Assembly (NCBI GenBank): GCA_026392265.1
Contig: JAPLCL010000276.1
Span: 1 to 5,609, forward strand
Reading direction: 5' to 3'
DNA length: 5,609 bases
From: Actinomycetota bacterium
Lineage (GTDB): Bacteria > Actinomycetota > Thermoleophilia > UBA2241
Position 1 is the stretch's first letter; the number at the start of each line of letters is the position of its first letter. Both the position numbers and the translations under genes were made by a program. This document shows positions 5,399-5,609 of this stretch, piece by piece. A model generated the notes under the pieces. That model saw only the letters and a list, made by a program, of their open reading frames with translations. It was not told the origin of the DNA and did no database searches.

Positions 5399-5592
5399 TG
5401 CTCCAGCCGTTCCAGGTAGATGCGCTGCAGTTCGGCTTCGTCGGCCTCGGGAAAGCGCTGCCGCAGCCCGGCGCGGAAGAGCTCGCGCGACATTTCGGTG
5501 AGTTCGAGCGCCTTGAGGAGGCGCTGCTCCGGCGTCAGCCGGCGGAGCGCCTCGAGGTAGAGCTGGTGGTTCGGCCGCGGTTTGGGGTCCAT
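5377..5592 (-). CDS. Small conserved helical protein paired with the nucleotidyltransferase (putative partner/antitoxin)
   Basis: The 71-residue protein begins MDPKPRPNHQLYLEALRRL and continues with TPEQRLLKALELTEMSRELF, then a charged helix (FPEADEAELQRIYLERLEQC) and ends at TAA 5377-5379. It is strongly helical, rich in Leu, Glu and Arg, with no Cys motif, membrane segment or DNA-binding motif I can name. I recognise this type as a short gene that often precedes AbiEii-like nucleotidyltransferases, but it has no established function that I know of. The 22-bp overlap with the following gene and its first position fit a toxin-antitoxin-like pair in which the small protein is the antitoxin or a folding partner; this is inference. 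No Shine-Dalgarno precedes ATG 5592, while a -10-like box ends 6 bases before it, which suggests leaderless translation. Confidence 0.8.
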   Translation of the reverse strand: MDPKPRPNHQLYLEALRRLTPEQRLLKALELTEMSRELFRAGLRQRFPEADEAELQRIYLERLEQCHNRPS

Positions 5593-5598
5593 GGCGCA

Positions 5599-5604
5599 AG
5601 GATA
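5599..5604 (-). promoter_or_regulatory. Candidate -10 box (TATCCT) for a leaderless transcript of the nucleotidyltransferase pair
   Basis: On the - strand TATCCT ends 6 bases before the ATG at 5592, so transcription would begin at or next to the A of the start codon. There is no ribosome binding site in that gap. The -35 region is off-window, so the call rests on one hexamer and its spacing. Confidence 0.45.
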
Positions 5605-5609
5605 GCACC

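Noticed and set aside
5399..5608. N-terminal extension of the nucleotidyltransferase frame to the window edge
   Set aside because: The extension is Ala/Arg/Pro-rich, overlaps the small helical gene, and the family begins about 20 residues before the GS motif.

Overview
This is a GC-rich window (third codon positions are mostly G or C). It looks like a chromosomal piece of an anaerobic or facultative, probably actinobacterial-type bacterium, but the phylum is an inference from base composition, gene style and the iron-sulfur genes; no rRNA or other marker is present. Nothing in it is plasmid- or phage-specific, and I see no IS element, tRNA, rRNA or CRISPR array.

Layout. (1) Positions 1-604, + strand: the 3' two thirds of an AsrB/PyrK-like flavin/NAD(P) electron-transfer subunit with a [2Fe-2S] cysteine cluster, apparently the last gene of an operon lying off the left edge. 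(2) Positions 605-1925, - strand: a low-constraint stretch holding a shortened HepT/DUF86 (HEPN) gene, an intact small secreted protein gene that ends in a 17-bp perfect stem-loop, and a second exported-protein gene broken by frameshifts and a nonsense codon. The broken gene contains a 28-bp perfect palindrome. (3) Positions 1926-2635: about 700 bp with no convincing gene but several inverted repeats, probably divergent regulatory DNA. (4) Positions 2636-4804, + strand: a two-gene unit, a membrane-anchored HtrA/DegP-type serine protease with a PDZ domain, followed 24 bp later by an 18-cysteine iron-sulfur protein ending in a two-cluster ferredoxin domain. (5) Positions 4832-5592, - strand, convergent to (4): a 71-residue helical protein overlapping by 22 bp a 188-residue AbiEii-like nucleotidyltransferase. 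This resembles a toxin-antitoxin or defence module and has a -10-like box that fits a leaderless transcript.

How they work together. The redox subunit and the ferredoxin-like protein both point to low-potential electron transfer in an anaerobic setting, but they are in different transcription units. HtrA is an envelope quality-control protease, and its tight spacing with the Fe-S gene suggests co-expression without a known reason. The HepT remnant and the nucleotidyltransferase pair belong to accessory families typical of toxin-antitoxin/defence loci. The least explained items are the nucleotidyltransferase/small-protein pair, the palindrome inside the broken secreted gene, and the uncharacterised cysteine-rich domain of the Fe-S protein.
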